A stretch of 64,000 bases of DNA, from positions 1 to 64,000 of the forward strand of contig JADJZR010000014.1 in NCBI GenBank assembly GCA_016715645.1, read 5' to 3'. The translations under genes were made by a program, and so were the position numbers. Shown in pieces: positions 45,001 through 55,163 of the stretch (position 1 is its first letter; the number at the start of each line of letters is the position of its first letter). Source of the DNA: Elusimicrobiota bacterium (GTDB lineage Bacteria; Elusimicrobiota; Elusimicrobia; FEN-1173). A model generated the notes under the pieces. The model was not told the DNA's origin. It searched no databases and saw only the letters and a list, made by a program, of their open reading frames with translations.

Positions 45001-46008
45001 TCATTTCGCGCTTCTGACCGTGCAGGCGTTTTCAATCTGATGAGCCAAGTCGTCCAAGGCCAGCCGGGCCTGGTTCGGTCGCTCCCCCACTTCGGGCGGG
45101 CCCTTCAAAAAAGCGTTGTATAGAACGGATGCCCAATTCACAACACCGACCCATGGGCATACGGTCGACACCCCCAACTCGTCGGCCAAATCCTGAACTT
45201 TTCCATGGCTGGGAATCGCTAAAGCCGGCCGACCAGCCAACGCCGCGCACACCAGACCGTGGTAACGCATCGTGACAACAAGATCGTACCGCCCCATAAC
45301 ACTTAATAGGTCGTCCGGTTGCGACCATCGCTCCAAACGGGTGAAAAAAGGGGTCATCGAACGAAAGCGACCCACTCCCTCGGCGTCTTCTGTTGGGTCC
45401 AAAGCCAGGATTCCGTGGTCCCAGACCCCGGGCCAGGAAGTGCCACCGAGAGGAAAAAAACCGTCTCCTCCCGTCCGCGGAAACCGCAACACCCATAAAA
45501 TCCGACGAAGGTCTTTCGGAACGGTTCCTGTTGGCCTCGGCCAAGCCCACACCACGTCCGGCATAAGCCAGGCGGTGACACCGTTCGCAGCCAAAAATCG
45601 CGCGGAGGTCTCGTCTCGAACCCAAAGGCATTGGGCCCCGCGCAAAGCCATCGCCACGAACCTTTGCCCAAGTTTCCCGAGAGACGGGTCCAGCGCCGCG
45701 CCGAAAACCATCACAGGCCGACCGCGCCGCCGCGCCAACCACGGCAAGGTCACGTAGTAGGCCAGACTGCGCACGCTGGTGCGGGTTTGGAACAGTTCCC
45801 CCCCGCCAACAACCAAGGCCCGCGACCGACCCAAGGCCCGCCACACCGACGGAAGATGAAACCGCCGAACCGAACCGGGCCCAACGGGGCGCGGTCCTGA
45901 CAAAAAAAGAATCGGATCCAACCGCCGGCGCAACAAAGACAAAATCATTTCGTCGCCGGCGTTGCCGTACCCAAAAAACCCCGCCAACGTTACGGGAGGG
46001 ATTTCCAA
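45001..46008 (-). CDS. csaB: Polysaccharide pyruvyl transferase CsaB-like
   Basis: A 335-residue enzyme expected to add ketal pyruvate to a cell-wall polysaccharide, the group that anchors SLH-domain proteins. It has FFGYGNAGDEMIL (about 10-22), VVGGGELFQ (about 70), VRDETSARFL (about 140) and VTMRYHGLVCAALAGRPALAI (about 265-285). I choose a TTG at 46008 (GGATGGA ahead), 19 bp inside the upstream gene; the reading to 46122 overlaps that gene far more. The start is uncertain by 7-40 codons. DUF5693 upstream is its usual companion gene. Confidence 0.88.
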   Translation of the reverse strand: MEIPPVTLAGFFGYGNAGDEMILSLLRRRLDPILFLSGPRPVGPGSVRRFHLPSVWRALGRSRALVVGGGELFQTRTSVRSLAYYVTLPWLARRRGRPVMVFGAALDPSLGKLGQRFVAMALRGAQCLWVRDETSARFLAANGVTAWLMPDVVWAWPRPTGTVPKDLRRILWVLRFPRTGGDGFFPLGGTSWPGVWDHGILALDPTEDAEGVGRFRSMTPFFTRLERWSQPDDLLSVMGRYDLVVTMRYHGLVCAALAGRPALAIPSHGKVQDLADELGVSTVCPWVGVVNWASVLYNAFLKGPPEVGERPNQARLALDDLAHQIENACTVRSAK

Positions 46009-47571
46009 CGATTTTCCATCCAACCCAACAATCCGACAGCCGCTAACCCGATCAGCGCGCCCAACCACACACCGTGAAACGTTCGAACCATCGACACCCA
46101 AAGGGGCGTGTGGGCGTGGCAAAAGGTGTTAATGATGGAAAGAGGTCCGATCAGTCCAACCAACAGAAACGGTCGGGCATCGTGAAATATAAAACGTAGC
46201 GCCTGGGGCAAGATGCCCTTGCCCATGGGCAAATAGAGGTCGCCGTGTCCCAAACGCCAACGCAAAAAAAATCCCAACCACAAACACGGATGCCCGACCA
46301 AAAATTCTTTAAAGCGCGGCCGGATTCCCAACCACGATTCCAAACGCCCTCGAACGGAAAGCTCCAAGCTCGACGCATCCGCCAAAGTTCCATGACCGCT
46401 TCTTAACACAAAATACGCCACGGCCCCCAAAACAACGGCTCCCAAAATTAAACGTCCCACAGTGACGGACTCGTCCAAAACCCGGCGAAGTTCGTCGCTC
46501 CGATACAGTGCAAACAGGCCCACCGCCAACGGGATCAACAAGGACGCTTTGACCCCCCGGTAAGCGGAAAAACCCAGGGCGAACGACGGGGTCGCCAACA
46601 ACGCCGCGACCACAAGGCCCGTCCCCAAGGCGGTCCCCGCCAATTCCAGAGGCGCCACCGACGGAGATTTGCGTCGAAGGGACCAAAAAAACGCCCCTAA
46701 CGGAGCGAAGATCGACACCGTAAACGCCAAACCGGTCCGGGCCCCCGTTGTCAACGGGATGAACGGAACGTCCCACCGATCGTAACGAGGACTGGCCGGC
46801 GACAGCTTCCACCCATCGGCCCGCAACGCCCCCGCCAAGCGACCCACAAAATCCATATTGGCCTCTTTGGGAATTCCCGGCAGTAGCCGCACGTACAAAA
46901 ACCGCGCGCCCCGTTCCCGAACCGCCCGCCGAAACCGGCCCACCACCGCGAGGGAGACGCCAAAGCCATTTCTTCTTCGGTGAGCGCGTGGCCGCGAACA
47001 ATCCGACCGGGATAAATTTTTGCAAGGCCCCCTGCCCCCGTTGCCGTCCGAATTCCATAACGGGCAAATGGTATGGGGTTTCATTCAACCATTCTTGCAC
47101 AGGCCCCAAGTCCGGATACCCCATCACGGTCGGGCCTGAAAAGAGAACATGGCGGATCACAGGCCCGTCCCGTCGGGGACGGGCGTTGCGCGGCCAGCCC
47201 TTCAACCAATCGGAAAACGGCACAGGTTCAGGCCGAAGAGTCAAACTCATTTCGCTCGGGAGGCAAGGCGCCCATTCTTCCATCACGTCCAAGAGAGGCC
47301 GGTGGGGATCCCAATAGACCGCCACCGAACTCACTCCCTTTTCCCGAAGGGATTCAAGAATACGCCACGTGGCGTTATCGTCTTGGTCGGCCAACTGCTG
47401 AACCTCGGCGCCATCCACGCACAATTCAACGGTCGGATCCTTTTCCCAAATCCAACGGGCCAGCAGGGAATGGAACACAAACAGTCCCACAAACATCACG
47501 GCCAACCCCGCCGCGACCCGCCGACGGGACCAGGGGATCGTCACCACCTCCCGGCGAAAGAGATTGTTCAA
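45990..47571 (-). pseudogene. DUF5693 family membrane protein, two frameshifts
   Basis: The N-terminal third (47571 to about 47020) has a membrane helix (VAAGLAVMFVGLFVFHSLLARWIW), then a luminal domain with VSSVAVYWD and GYPDLGPVQEWL. The frame changes near 47015-47021 (an A-run) to read KIYPGRIVRGHALTEEEMAL, then again near 46949-46955 to read RFRRAVRERGARFLYVRLLP, which runs to 45990 with about eight membrane helices. One base missing at each site explains both. Read together it is a full-length DUF5693 protein, the usual neighbour of csaB, of unknown biochemical function. Whether it is dead or an assembly error cannot be told here. Confidence 0.85.
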
Positions 47572-49057
47572 TGGGCCCGCCCTTTGGCCGCGAACGCTTC
47601 CACTCTTTTTTTGGATTGGGCCAATCGATACAAATCCAAATAACGCCGGACCGACTCTTTCCAGTCAAATGAAAGGGCCATTCCACGCCGTTGAAGGGCC
47701 CGCCAGGCGTCCGGATCCGACCGGAACAATTTAACCGCCCGTTCCAAAGCCGAACGGAAAGCCCATGTTTCGGTGCGGTCGGCCACAAATCCCACCCCTC
47801 CATGGCCGTCAGTGGAAACCGGAGACACCGTGTCTTTCAACCCACCGGTGGGCGTCACCACAGGCACCGCTCCGTATCGAAGAGCGATCATTTGACCAAG
47901 CCCGCACGGTTCGAACCGGGACGGCATTAAAAACAGGTCGGCCCCGCCGTAAATTTTGTGGGCCAAAGGTTCGTTAAAATCCGAAGAGAAAGACACCCGG
48001 CCCGGATATTTTCGCTGAAACGTCCGCAACGCCCCCTGAAACACCACGCTCCCCTGCCCGAGAAAAACAGCTTGGCATCCGTCCTGAAAAAACTCGACCA
48101 GGATGTCCAACAAAATATCAAACCCTTTTGACTGTCCAGGCGAGACACCATCCCCAACAGGGGCGCGCGGGGATCTTCCTGCAAACCCGCGGCCCGTTGC
48201 AAATCCGCCCGGCACACGGTCCGACCGGCCAACGATTTGGCTGAAAATTTTTGGGCCAAGTGAGGGTCCTGGGCGGGGTTCCAAAGCCGGAGATCGATGC
48301 CGTTCAGAATGCCGAAATAGTGATCCGCCCGCCGCTTCAAAAAGCCGTCAAGGCCCACGCCGAATTCCTCCCGTTGTGTTTCAAGGGCATACGTGGGACT
48401 GACGGTTGACAAAACCTGGGCATAGGCCAGCCCGGCTTTTAAAAAATTGACACGATCGTAAAATTCAATTTTTTCCGCTGTAAACTCGGTCCAGGGCAAT
48501 CGGGCGCAGGCCAGGGTCTCTTTTGGAAACACGCCCTGAAAAGCGATGTTGTGGATGCTGAACACCGACGCGGTTTTGGAAAAAAAAGGGTCATGACGAG
48601 CGGCCAAATGCAGGTAGGCGGGCACCAACCCGGTTTGCCAATCGTGTGCGTGAATGATGTCGGGGCGAAACCCCATGGTCTTTGGAAATTCCAAGACCGC
48701 TCGCGCCAAGAGAACGAAGCGCGCATCGTTGTCACCGAACTCGCGGCCCTCCGAATCAACGTAAACACCCTCCCGATCGAAATGGGCCGGGCTGTCCACC
48801 AACCACGCCCGGCATCGAGGAGACAGCGCCACCTCTTCCATCGTGACCGGGATTTCGGCGGCCCCCAAGGGAATCCGGACCGTTCCCACGGCAACGCCCG
48901 CGGGAGCCGACAAAGAAAGACTCCGATATTTGGGAATCACAACCCGAACGTCGTGCCCCGATCGGGCCAATGCCGCCGACAGGGCCCCCACCACTTCGCC
49001 CAATCCGCCGGTTTTGATGAACGGGACCGCCTCGCTGGCGGCGAAAACGATTTTCAT
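47568..49057 (-). CDS. glgA: Glycogen (starch) synthase, frameshifted
   Basis: A GT5 enzyme that elongates alpha-1,4-glucan from ADP-glucose. The N-terminal part (49057 to about 48128) has the KTGGLGEVVGAL donor motif (16-27), HAHDWQTGLVPAYL (about 140) and STVSPTYALETQREEFGVGLDG. The frame then breaks near 48122-48130 in AAAAGGG, and continues in another frame as KGFDILLDILVEFFQ, LMPSRFEPCGLGQMIALRYGAVPVVTPTGGLKDTV to 47568. One missing G would restore about 496 residues, the usual length. It is either a pseudogene or a one-base sequencing error. The galT-like gene is 9 bp upstream. Confidence 0.9.
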
Positions 49058-49066
49058 CCCAAGGGG

Positions 49067-50077
49067 TTAGGCGGTGGGCCCGTTGTTCACTTCGCGCAGG
49101 TAAAGGGCCGCTTGTTCCGGAGGAGTGGGGTTGATGTAAAAACCCGCTCCCCACTCGAACCCCGCGGTGTGGACAATTTTTGGCATCAACTCAATGTGCC
49201 AATGAAAATGGGCCAATTGGTTGGCCTTCAAGGGACCGGTATGCACAATAAAGTTGTAGGGAGGGTTGTCCAAAACATTGTTCAACCGGGCCAACACGCT
49301 CTTGAGAGTACGGCTCAGCGCGCGAAACTGGGCATCGGTGCTGGTCTCGAAACTGGAGGAATGACGACGGGGCATAATCCACATTTCAAACGGGAACCGA
49401 CTGGCGAACGGCGTGATGACGGCAAAATCGTCGTTCACTTCCACCACGCGTTCTTTCTTTTCAATCTCGGCACGCATGATTTCGCAAAAGATGCACCGTC
49501 CCTTCTTTTCATAATACTCATCGGAACCCCGCAGTTCCTGTTTCACCCGAATGGGGACCATCGGCGTCGCAATAAGCTGCGAATGGGCGTGGGCCAAAGA
49601 CGCGCCGGCGGCGGTGCCCCGATTTTTAAAAACCAGGATATACTCGAACCGAGGGTCTCTTTTGAGGTCCATGATCCGATCGCGCCAACTAAAAAGAACG
49701 TCGGTGACCTGGTTTTCGTTCAAATCTTCCAATTGTTTGGTGTGATCATCGGTCTCAACGATCACCTCATGAGCCCCCAGACCGTCCATGCGATCGAACA
49801 GGTCTTCACCGCCGCGGTGGAGGTCGCCCTCAATTTGGAGCGCGGGAAATTTGTTGGGCACCACCCTCGTGGACCAGCCCGGCGTGTTGGGCGACCGACC
49901 GCGGGGGCCGTAAGCCAAAATTTCGGGAGGCGTTTTGGATTCGTTGCCCGGACAAAAAGGGCACGGGACCGACCCCTGGCTTTCGTTCTGAGTGCGTAAT
50001 CCTCCGGGACGGCGACTGCGTTCCGTTGAAATGATAACCCAACGGCCAATGACAGGATCTCGACGAAGTTCAGGCAC
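49067..50077 (-). CDS. galT: Galactose-1-phosphate uridylyltransferase family (HIT-fold)
   Basis: A 336-residue nucleotidylyltransferase. It has RRDPVIGRWVIISTER, CPFCPGNE (first zinc Cys pair, about 39-46), NKFPAL, NRGTAAGASLAHAHSQLIATP (about 152-172, catalytic His in HAHSQ), CIFCEI (about 194) and FHWHIELMPK (about 295). The active site HxHxQ matches GalT-type enzymes, and the short form with HAHSQ is shared with ADP-glucose phosphorylases, so the true sugar nucleotide is open. The GTG at 50077 has GGAGGACACCC ahead. The glycogen synthase gene next to it fits a glucan role. Confidence 0.88.
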   Translation of the reverse strand: MPELRRDPVIGRWVIISTERSRRPGGLRTQNESQGSVPCPFCPGNESKTPPEILAYGPRGRSPNTPGWSTRVVPNKFPALQIEGDLHRGGEDLFDRMDGLGAHEVIVETDDHTKQLEDLNENQVTDVLFSWRDRIMDLKRDPRFEYILVFKNRGTAAGASLAHAHSQLIATPMVPIRVKQELRGSDEYYEKKGRCIFCEIMRAEIEKKERVVEVNDDFAVITPFASRFPFEMWIMPRRHSSSFETSTDAQFRALSRTLKSVLARLNNVLDNPPYNFIVHTGPLKANQLAHFHWHIELMPKIVHTAGFEWGAGFYINPTPPEQAALYLREVNNGPTA

Positions 50078-50723
50078 GGGTGTCCTCCAAGGTCAGTTCG
50101 GTGGCGGGAGCATCGTTGGGCGCGTCGGTGGCCTGCGCCGGTTGCGGCGGGGCCGCCATGTCCACAGGCGAACCGGCGGACAAATCAGCCGTTTCGGCGG
50201 GCAACAGCTCTTCGAGACGAGGCAATTCGTCCAAAGAGCGTAATCCGAACTGTTTCATAAAATCCAACGTGGTGCCGTAAAGCAACGGGCGTCCGAGAGC
50301 TTCTTTGCGGCCTACAATTTTTACCAGTTTGCGGTCCAGCAAGGTTTCCAATGTGCCCGACACGTCCACTCCGCGAATGTCTTCCACCTCGCCCCGAGTC
50401 AGCGGTTGCTTGTAGGCAATGATGGACAACGTCTCCAACGCCGACGGAGACAAGCGAAGGGCGGTTTTATCTTTGTACAGCTTTCGTACCCATTGGCTGA
50501 ACGCCGGGCGCGACGCCAATTGAAATCCGTGAGCCACCTCCACCACATGGAAAGGCGCTTGACGTTCGTCCAGATCGCGGCCCAGAGACGCCAGATCGTC
50601 GCGCAATTCCAGCTCTGTGTAGGCCGGATCCCCTAAAACATGAAGGATGTCGTTGATCTTAAGAGGGCGATCGGTCATCCACAACAACAGTTCTAACACT
50701 TTTTTTCGTTCGTCTCGTTCCAT
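50070..50723 (-). CDS. scpB: Segregation and condensation protein B
   Basis: A 217-residue winged-helix protein of the SMC-ScpA-ScpB condensin. It has LELLLWMTDRPLKINDI, the LSPSALETLSIIAYKQPLTRGEVEDIRGVDVSGTLETLLDRKLVKIVGRKEALGRPLLYGTT block (about 92-155), and a divergent acidic/Ala-Pro tail (about 185-217). The ATG at 50723 shares a base with the scpA stop, and the 3' end overlaps galT by 8 bp. Confidence 0.96.
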   Translation of the reverse strand: MERDERKKVLELLLWMTDRPLKINDILHVLGDPAYTELELRDDLASLGRDLDERQAPFHVVEVAHGFQLASRPAFSQWVRKLYKDKTALRLSPSALETLSIIAYKQPLTRGEVEDIRGVDVSGTLETLLDRKLVKIVGRKEALGRPLLYGTTLDFMKQFGLRSLDELPRLEELLPAETADLSAGSPVDMAAPPQPAQATDAPNDAPATELTLEDTRA

Positions 50724-51544
50724 TAAAAGACCTCCGCAGAAAGTGTGGGTTCGACCGGGACCGGGGTGGGATCCGGCAGGGCCACGGCGGGCCGCACATC
50801 GAGTTCGACCGTTACGGGTTCCACCGCTAACTCCACCGGAAGCGCGTTAACGTGGTACACCCGGATGTCGCCGAACGATTCCGTTTGGCGCGCCGCGATC
50901 TGCCTCAGGCGAATCAGTTCCAGGATCGCCAAAAAAGTGATGATCAAACCCCGGCGGGAGGTTTCCCGGGTTAATATTTCCTTAAACGTGGCAAAGGGCC
51001 GAGACGTTAAAAAGGCCAACACGTCTTTGATCTTAACTTCGATCGGAACATCGTCGCTTTCGATTTCCCGAACCCGCGGTTTCATGTTTTTAAGGACATC
51101 GCGGAAGGCGTCCAGCAAGTCAAACAGGGAGGCCTCCAACGTGCAATCGTCCTCGTTAAGGACCGGCGCGCCGCGGAAATGGACATCTTTGGCGGCGATC
51201 ATTTTTTGTTCCAAGTGACGGGACGCTTCTTTGAACCGCTGGTATTCCAAAAGACGGGTGACCAAGTCGGCGCGGGGATCTTCCTCTTCGTCGGCACCCG
51301 ACGCCGGCCGGGGCAACAGTGTTTTGGCTTTGATCTGCATCAACGTGGCCGCCATGACCAAATAGTCCCCGGCCAAATTCAGATCCAAATCCTTCATTAA
51401 ATCCAACAGGGCCAAATATTCAGAGGTGATTTTGGAAATAGGGATGTCGTAAATATCCAGGTCGCTTCTCTTGATTAAAAACAAGAGGAGGTCCAACGGG
51501 CCTTCGAACACATCCAGTTTCACGTCGTTGATGGCGGCGGTCAT
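50723..51544 (-). CDS. scpA: Segregation and condensation protein A (kleisin)
   Basis: A 273-residue kleisin bridging the SMC heads. It has VFEGPLDLLLFLIKRSDLDIYDIPISKITSEYLALLDLMKDLDLNLAGDYLVMAATLMQIKAKTLLP (about 12-80) and a C-terminal winged helix (about 180-235, FATFKEILTRETSRRGLIITFLAILELIRLRQI). The tail after 240 is Val/Pro-rich. It overlaps trpS by 4 bp. The smc gene is not in the window. Confidence 0.96.
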   Translation of the reverse strand: MTAAINDVKLDVFEGPLDLLLFLIKRSDLDIYDIPISKITSEYLALLDLMKDLDLNLAGDYLVMAATLMQIKAKTLLPRPASGADEEEDPRADLVTRLLEYQRFKEASRHLEQKMIAAKDVHFRGAPVLNEDDCTLEASLFDLLDAFRDVLKNMKPRVREIESDDVPIEVKIKDVLAFLTSRPFATFKEILTRETSRRGLIITFLAILELIRLRQIAARQTESFGDIRVYHVNALPVELAVEPVTVELDVRPAVALPDPTPVPVEPTLSAEVF

Positions 51545-52539
51545 GGGTGAAGGGGGCGTAGATGAAGCGCCGTTTGAACTTCCGCCAAGGTTTGTTGCGC
51601 GACCGAGCGGGCCCGCCGGGTTCCCTCATCAAGGATCTCCCGAACCCGGGCGGGATTCTGAGCCAGTTGGGCGCGCCTTTCCTGAATATCTTTTAACGGT
51701 TCCATCAGGCTCAACAAATGTTTTTTACAGGCAACACATCCGATTCGGCCGTCCCGGCATTCCTGTTCTCGAACAGACGCCTCGGCGTTATAAATTTTAT
51801 GGAGCGCATACACGACGCATCCCTCGGGATGGCCCGGGTCGTTGGCCCGAAGTTTGGCGGGGTCAGTGAACATCCGTTGAATTTTTGGCCAAAGGACCTC
51901 GGGCGTATCGCTGAGTTCCACGGCGTTGCCGTAGGATTTCGACATTTTCCGGCCATCGAGGCCCGGCACACGCGGAGCCAAACCCAAAAGGGCTTTGGGT
52001 TCCGGAAAAATGTCTCCGTAAAGACGGTTGAATCGCCGGGCAATTTCTTGGGTCAGTTCCAAGTGGGACAGTTGGTCCTCCCCCACAGGGACCGCCCGGG
52101 CTTTGTACATGAGGATATCCGCCGCTTGAAGCACCGGGTAACCCAAAAATCCGTGGGTAGCAATTTCACGGCCGGAAATTTCCCGCAATTGTTCCTTATA
52201 AGTGGGAATGCGTTCCAGCCAGCCCAAGGGCGTGATCATGGACAGAATAAGAGATAGCTCGGAGTGCTCGGGAATCTGAGACTGAACAAACAGCGTGCTT
52301 TTTTCCGGATCAATTCCAGCGGCCAGCCAGTCCAAGACCATGTCGTGGATATTTTGTTGAAGATCCTTGGTGTCTTCGTAACCGGTTGTTAAGGCGTGAA
52401 GGTCGGCCACCATGAAAAAACACCGGTGCTCACCGCTGTTTTGAAGCTTGATCCACGGCACCAAAGCCCCCCAATAGTTACCCAAATGGAGCTTGCCGGT
52501 GGGCCGCATGCCCGAAAGAACTGGAAGAGGGGAAGTCAT
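51541..52539 (-). CDS. trpS: Tryptophanyl-tRNA synthetase
   Basis: A 332-residue class Ic synthetase. It has the HIGH-like GKLHLGNYWG (about 15-24), ADLHALTTGYED, GFLGYPVLQAADILMYKARAVPVGEDQLSHLELT (about 135-168) and the KMSKS loop GRKMSKSYGNAV (about 206-216). The length fits. It is coupled to scpA by an ATGA overlap and follows the CCA transferase gene by 55 bp. Confidence 0.97.
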   Translation of the reverse strand: MTSPLPVLSGMRPTGKLHLGNYWGALVPWIKLQNSGEHRCFFMVADLHALTTGYEDTKDLQQNIHDMVLDWLAAGIDPEKSTLFVQSQIPEHSELSLILSMITPLGWLERIPTYKEQLREISGREIATHGFLGYPVLQAADILMYKARAVPVGEDQLSHLELTQEIARRFNRLYGDIFPEPKALLGLAPRVPGLDGRKMSKSYGNAVELSDTPEVLWPKIQRMFTDPAKLRANDPGHPEGCVVYALHKIYNAEASVREQECRDGRIGCVACKKHLLSLMEPLKDIQERRAQLAQNPARVREILDEGTRRARSVAQQTLAEVQTALHLRPLHP

Positions 52540-52594
52540 AGATGTTTTGGCTTTGTCCGATCGACGTAAATTCTAGCCTATCCCCCCCTGCCTG

Positions 52595-53521
52595 TCAATA
52601 AATCGGGCCGTTAAATTTGCGAATGAAGTTGGCCAAATGCGCAGAAACTTGTTTTTTTAAGTCCACCGGTGTTGAAAAGCGAGTCAGGATCTCTTCGGCC
52701 CTATTCGGATGGTCGCTCAAGAGGACGGCCAACCGATGGGCCGGGGGCGATTGGCGAGGCAAAGACTTCAGCCTTGCGCCCAACTCTTCTGTAAATTCCC
52801 ACCGGGGATCCCAATAGGTCCACAGCCCCCACTGCCAGGCCAACCGCAAACCCCCGATCGGATCCTCTTCTTCCAAAAGGCGAAACAGTTCGTGCCGAAG
52901 TCTGACCAAACTCACCGTTTGAGGAACACGAGCCGCCACCGCCGATTGGATAAGGTCCAGGGTGTGTTTGTCAACGGTCCAGCCGTATCGAGCGGCGTAA
53001 CGGGCCGCGCGAAACAGCCGGGTGGGATCATCGATGAAACTGATGTCGTGCAAGACCCGCAACCGTTTCTGTCCCATGTCGGCCACACCGCCGGTGGGAT
53101 CAAACAGAGTTCCCTCGGACAAAAGGAAATAAAGCGCGTTCGCGCTAAAATCGCGCCGGAGAGCGTCGACCGACAAGGACGACGGTTGAACCGTTGGCAA
53201 AGACCCCGGTTTGACGTACGTTTCCTTTCGAGCGGTGGCAATATCCAAATGGGTGCCGTCCGAAAAATGCAGGGTCAACGTCATAAAGCGGGGATGTTCA
53301 ACCACCCGCGCCGCCAAAGACGAGGCCACATCCGAAATCCAAACAGACGGTTGGCCCTCAACCACCACGTCCCAATCCTTGGGCTCAAGGCCCAAAACCA
53401 AGTCCCGCACGCAGCCGCCCACAATGGCGCTGGGACAACTGTGGCGTACCGCGGCCCGGCCCAGGGTTTCCAGGCGCAGTCGCCACATCCGCGGCCACTC
53501 ATTTATGGTTAAACGTTTCAT
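52595..53521 (-). CDS. CCA-adding tRNA nucleotidyltransferase / poly(A) polymerase family
   Basis: A 308-residue class II nucleotidyltransferase. The head domain has IVGGCVRDLVLGLEPKDWDVVVEG (about 33-56, with GG and DxD carboxylates), RRDFSANALYF (about 125) and DPTRLFRAARYAARYGW (about 165-181), the neck motif. It is short compared with E. coli Cca and has no HD domain, so it could be a full CCA-adding or a CC-adding enzyme; sequence alone cannot tell. The ATG at 53521 overlaps the next gene's stop. Confidence 0.9.
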   Translation of the reverse strand: MKRLTINEWPRMWRLRLETLGRAAVRHSCPSAIVGGCVRDLVLGLEPKDWDVVVEGQPSVWISDVASSLAARVVEHPRFMTLTLHFSDGTHLDIATARKETYVKPGSLPTVQPSSLSVDALRRDFSANALYFLLSEGTLFDPTGGVADMGQKRLRVLHDISFIDDPTRLFRAARYAARYGWTVDKHTLDLIQSAVAARVPQTVSLVRLRHELFRLLEEEDPIGGLRLAWQWGLWTYWDPRWEFTEELGARLKSLPRQSPPAHRLAVLLSDHPNRAEEILTRFSTPVDLKKQVSAHLANFIRKFNGPIY

Positions 53522-55107
53522 CGGGGTTTGGGCATGTTTTCTATAGACTCCCGAAGGAGCCCGTTGGTCGGATCAAACTTCAGGGCCAAACCCAGGGATT
53601 GACGCGCCAAAACAAAATGACCCACGTCCACGGCAATTAAACCCAGTGTTTCGTGAATTTTTGGATCGAACGGGTTAATTTCAAGGGCTTCCTGCAAAAC
53701 GGTTTGGGCTTCCTCGTATCGGCCTTCATCGTAATGCAGTTCTCCCAACCGAACAAAAGGTGTCGCGTAGGAGAGGTTATGGGTGATGGCCCGGATAAAC
53801 AGGTCCCGCGCCGCATCTGTTTTTGATTCCTTCACATAGACCTGGGCCAACCGGACCAACGCAACGCCATTGTCGGGCTGAAGATCCACGGCTTTTTTGT
53901 ATTCCATGACAGCGGCGGGCACGGCGCCTTGTTTTAAGAGTTGGTCGCCTTTGACCAAAAGAGAACGCAATGGGTCTTTCGTTAATTCCAAGTCGCCAGC
54001 CGGAGTAAGAAAAATCGAGGGGCCCATGGCACCTCGGTCGCCGCCGGTGGGCGTTTCAGTCAAATCCGAGAGGGAATCCAACCACCTCTTTTCAAATTCG
54101 GTTTCATTTATCCCCAACACCGTGACAAAAGGATCCGGAACGCGCCGAAAAGCCGAAAGCAAGTCTCGTCCTTTGTCTTCCCCAAATTCGTCGGCTAGAA
54201 ATTCCACCGCATGGCATGACACCGCCGGAAACAACGCGATCCAATCGCCGTCCGAAAGGGACCCCGATGACAACGACACCCGGCCTTCCAGCGCCGCCCG
54301 GGTCAACAGAGTCCGATCATAGGAGGACAACGAATAATCGCCCGACAAACGCCCCCTCCCTTCCAAGTGACGTGCGGTCCCTTCCTGAAGCCATAACGGC
54401 GCGTTGGCGCCCGTCAATCGGGTCACTTGTCCGTGAACATATTCGTGCACCAGCCTATCGATCCAACGATACCCAAACGCGGTCGCGCCCGGCGAAAGCG
54501 CGAGAATTCGCCCAAACCGAAAACAGGTCACCCCGCCGGTTGTTTCCACGTCGAACCGGGAAGTATGCGCGGCTGTAACGTAGTCTTCGACAGAAGAATA
54601 AATTTCCACCAGCAGGGGTGTGCGGGAGGGTAATCCTAAAAAAGGGGCCGACTGAACGTAAGCCGTTTCCAAGGCCGATAAGGCCTGGGGCGCCAAAAAG
54701 GCCTGGTCTTCGTTGGTGCGGACAATAAAATGGTCGGATTTTGTTTCGACCAACGATTTCTGGACGTGGGCCAGGCCGGTGAGATAATTTTCGCGCTCAA
54801 GGGTCCAGGGATCTTTATTCTTAACGAGAGCCAACTCCTGAATGGCTCGGGCCGTGTCGTTCCCGTAAAGAAATTCCAAACAGGCCATTTGATGGGCCCA
54901 TTCGTTTTTGCCTTTTCGCAGGAGCCACTCCCGATGGGCGGCGACGGGGGCTGTTTCTTGAATCACTAAAAATTGTTCCGCCAAGACCAACGGCGATTTG
55001 GATTGGCGTAAAGCCATTGTTGGATCGCCCAAATCAGACGGAGAAAGTCCCCACGCGCAGACGGTACATCCGATCCCCACCCACCCTGCCAGAAGTCGTC
55101 TTTTCAT
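53518..55107 (-). CDS. Exported TPR protein with a gluzincin metalloprotease-like domain
   Basis: A 529-residue exported protein (signal peptide about 1-20). A helical region (about 35-120) is followed by a peptidase-MA-like domain (about 125-320) with the zinc motif HEYVH (near 225) and LWLQEGTARHLE (about 245), where the Glu is the third ligand. The C-terminal part (about 385-520) is three to four TPR repeats (AVPAAVMEYKKAVDLQPDNGVALVRLAQVYV and so on). Such fusions are common in large-genome environmental bacteria; the substrate is unknown. It overlaps the CCA transferase gene by 4 bp. Confidence 0.85.
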   Translation of the reverse strand: MKRRLLAGWVGIGCTVCAWGLSPSDLGDPTMALRQSKSPLVLAEQFLVIQETAPVAAHREWLLRKGKNEWAHQMACLEFLYGNDTARAIQELALVKNKDPWTLERENYLTGLAHVQKSLVETKSDHFIVRTNEDQAFLAPQALSALETAYVQSAPFLGLPSRTPLLVEIYSSVEDYVTAAHTSRFDVETTGGVTCFRFGRILALSPGATAFGYRWIDRLVHEYVHGQVTRLTGANAPLWLQEGTARHLEGRGRLSGDYSLSSYDRTLLTRAALEGRVSLSSGSLSDGDWIALFPAVSCHAVEFLADEFGEDKGRDLLSAFRRVPDPFVTVLGINETEFEKRWLDSLSDLTETPTGGDRGAMGPSIFLTPAGDLELTKDPLRSLLVKGDQLLKQGAVPAAVMEYKKAVDLQPDNGVALVRLAQVYVKESKTDAARDLFIRAITHNLSYATPFVRLGELHYDEGRYEEAQTVLQEALEINPFDPKIHETLGLIAVDVGHFVLARQSLGLALKFDPTNGLLRESIENMPKPR

Positions 55108-55163
55108 AGGCTGGAATTATAACCTGAATCGAGCCCCCGCGCACCCTAGTAATTTAATTTCCC

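Noticed and set aside
48551..49999. A 482-codon plus-strand frame
   Set aside because: It lies opposite glgA and galT, which have clear motifs; no family features of its own.
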